Virus record (IMG/VR): IMGVR_UViG_3300009285_000324
Location: 1 to 21,275 of that record
Length of the DNA: 21,275 bases
DNA from: a virus
Strand: one strand, 5' to 3'
Part shown: in pieces, positions 20,035-21,275 of the stretch
Numbering within the stretch: position 1 is the stretch's first letter
Layout of the letters: every line of letters begins with the position of its first letter
Translations under genes and position numbers: made by a program
Notes under the pieces: model-generated
The model's database searches: none
What the model was told of the DNA's origin: nothing
Seen by the model: only the letters and a program-made list of their open reading frames with translations

Positions 20035-21275
20035 ATGGCAGCACCTACATACACAACCGACTTAATTACAATAACCGATGGCTCTGCTAGTTTTACAGAA
20101 CCCGCAGGTGACGTTCAAGGAACTTTAGCAGCAGGTGAAACAGACTTCTTTATTCAGGGAACTAACTGTACATCTAAAAGCATTGGTACAGTATCATCAC
20201 CACCCAAATTAGCAGGGGCTGGTTATCAAGCTGCAGGTGCTCTGACTATTCCTACAAATGGTGCGGTTATGGTATGGATGTATTTTGCTTGTCCTAACGC
20301 TATCTCGGCTGAGTCTGCTGGTGGTTTGCAGTGTATATCTGGTCAAGATGTAAATAATTATAAGAGACATTATGTCCGAGGTTCTGACACTTATACTTAC
20401 GGAGGTTGGTTATGTATCCCATTTGACCCAGCCAATGCAACTGACGGAACTGCCTATGGTTCACCATCTTCTACTGTTCAATATCTAGGGTGGAGTGCTT
20501 CGGTAACAGCAAGTATTTCAAAGGGTAATCCTTACGGGGTTGATGCTATCAGATATGGCAGGTGTGAACTTTCTTTCACAGGTGGGGATTCGGGTAGTGG
20601 CTATGCTACTTTTGGGGGTGCAGTTACTCAAAACGATTTGGTGGCAAACAGATGGGGATTACTGCAAGACGTTGGTGGTTCGTATCTTCAACAGGGACTT
20701 ATTTTGATAGGGAAGTCCACAAGGACAACAACTTATCGTGTAAGAACAACTAATGTAGTTACTCTTACTACTTCTACCGCACATTTATTAAATGTTGGTG
20801 ACACAGTAGTAATTTCTGGTGTTGGGGGTACTGGTTATAATGGTACGGTTGTAGTGCTTAGTGTTCCTTCTACAACAACCTTTACTTACAATAATGGCAC
20901 TTACTCTAATGAAGGTTCAACGGCAGATACGGGCGGTTCTATAAATGCGGTGTGTGAATTTGTAGATTCAAATAAAGTCATTAACATTGCCAATACTAAA
21001 AAGGTACCTTCTGCTTTTAATACTTTTGAAGTTAGAAATGCCTCTTCTATTTTAACTTTAACAAATGTCATTATTACTGCTCTTGGAACAGTATCTAAGG
21101 GGAATTTTATTGCCACTGATAATGCCGATATAAACTTAACTACTTGTGCCTTTACAGATATGGGTACGTTTGGTTTTCAGTCTAATTCTACTGCTACCAA
21201 TTCAACCTTTAGAAGATGTGGACAGATAACAACAGGTGGGGCAACTTTAACTGGATGTACTGTTGATAGTAGTAC
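20035..21275 (+). CDS. fibre or beta-helix virion protein, C-terminus outside the window
   Basis: ATG 20035 starts 1 nt after the previous stop, and the frame stays open to the window end (413 residues visible). The sequence is Thr/Ser/Gly/Asn-rich with short repeating beta strands and few charged residues. Residues 230-290 look like an inserted small beta domain (VVTLTTSTAHLLNVGDTVVI, then YNGTVVVLSVPSTTTFTYNN). The end (NVIITALGTVSKGNF, INLTTCAFTDMG) has the rhythm of a parallel beta-helix. Codons end in T more often than in neighbouring genes. A receptor-binding tail fibre or head fibre is likely. Confidence 0.7.
   Translation, partial: MAAPTYTTDLITITDGSASFTEPAGDVQGTLAAGETDFFIQGTNCTSKSIGTVSSPPKLAGAGYQAAGALTIPTNGAVMVWMYFACPNAISAESAGGLQCISGQDVNNYKRHYVRGSDTYTYGGWLCIPFDPANATDGTAYGSPSSTVQYLGWSASVTASISKGNPYGVDAIRYGRCELSFTGGDSGSGYATFGGAVTQNDLVANRWGLLQDVGGSYLQQGLILIGKSTRTTTYRVRTTNVVTLTTSTAHLLNVGDTVVISGVGGTGYNGTVVVLSVPSTTTFTYNNGTYSNEGSTADTGGSINAVCEFVDSNKVINIANTKKVPSAFNTFEVRNASSILTLTNVIITALGTVSKGNFIATDNADINLTTCAFTDMGTFGFQSNSTATNSTFRRCGQITTGGATLTGCTVDSS

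Noticed and set aside
1-21275. CRISPR array, insertion sequence or integration site
   Set aside because: No regularly spaced direct repeats, transposase or terminal inverted repeats were seen; the inverted repeats found are local hairpins.

Overview
The window is part of a tailed double-stranded DNA phage genome (Caudoviricetes, free phage or prophage). The evidence is a colinear virion module on the + strand: small and large terminase, portal, a scaffold-like protein, an SU10-type major capsid protein, and a fibre-like protein running off the right end. The bacterial genetic code fits throughout, with TGA used as a normal stop. The host is a bacterium of unknown lineage: extended -10 and sigma70-like promoters are present, and Shine-Dalgarno (SD) sites are used by some genes but not all. 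No integrase, lysis gene, polymerase or tRNA is visible. All supported genes are on the + strand, tightly packed, many with 4-bp ATGA overlaps.

Layout. (1) 1-3776 is an accessory train of very small genes: two HNH nucleases, a NinG-like HNH protein, a 28-residue membrane peptide, and at least six tiny proteins with CxxC zinc-knuckle motifs. It includes a non-coding stretch (453-580) with a good leftward promoter. (2) 3801-6193 is the packaging module: TerS, TerL (ATPase and nuclease domains in two overlapping frames) and a small protein. (3) 6214-11885 is the head module: portal, small conserved proteins, scaffold, major capsid protein and two probable head-completion proteins. Several of these genes are preceded by hairpins. 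(4) 11893-19396 is a 7.5-kb glycan island placed between head and fibre genes: a GT-A/TPR/half-GT-B protein, an FkbM/half-GT-B/double-methyltransferase protein, a GT-B-like glycosyltransferase, two GT2-like glycosyltransferases, a stand-alone methyltransferase and two tiny zinc proteins. (5) 19397-21275 has two small virion-type proteins and a large fibre or beta-helix protein cut by the window end.

The two most striking features are these. First, three leaders (6214, 11893, 19338) share one architecture: extended -10 promoter, short leader, intrinsic-terminator hairpin with a T run, then the start codon of the first gene of the unit. They divide the right-hand three quarters of the window into transcription units that should need read-through or antitermination. 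Second, a GT4-type GT-B glycosyltransferase domain appears to be split. Its N-terminal half ends one protein (stop at 13715), its C-terminal half begins about 740 bp later inside another protein, and a zinc-ribbon ORF plus an FkbM methyltransferase lie between them.

The glycan island probably builds, extends or O-methylates a glycan, either on the virion or on the host surface. Which of these applies cannot be read from sequence alone.
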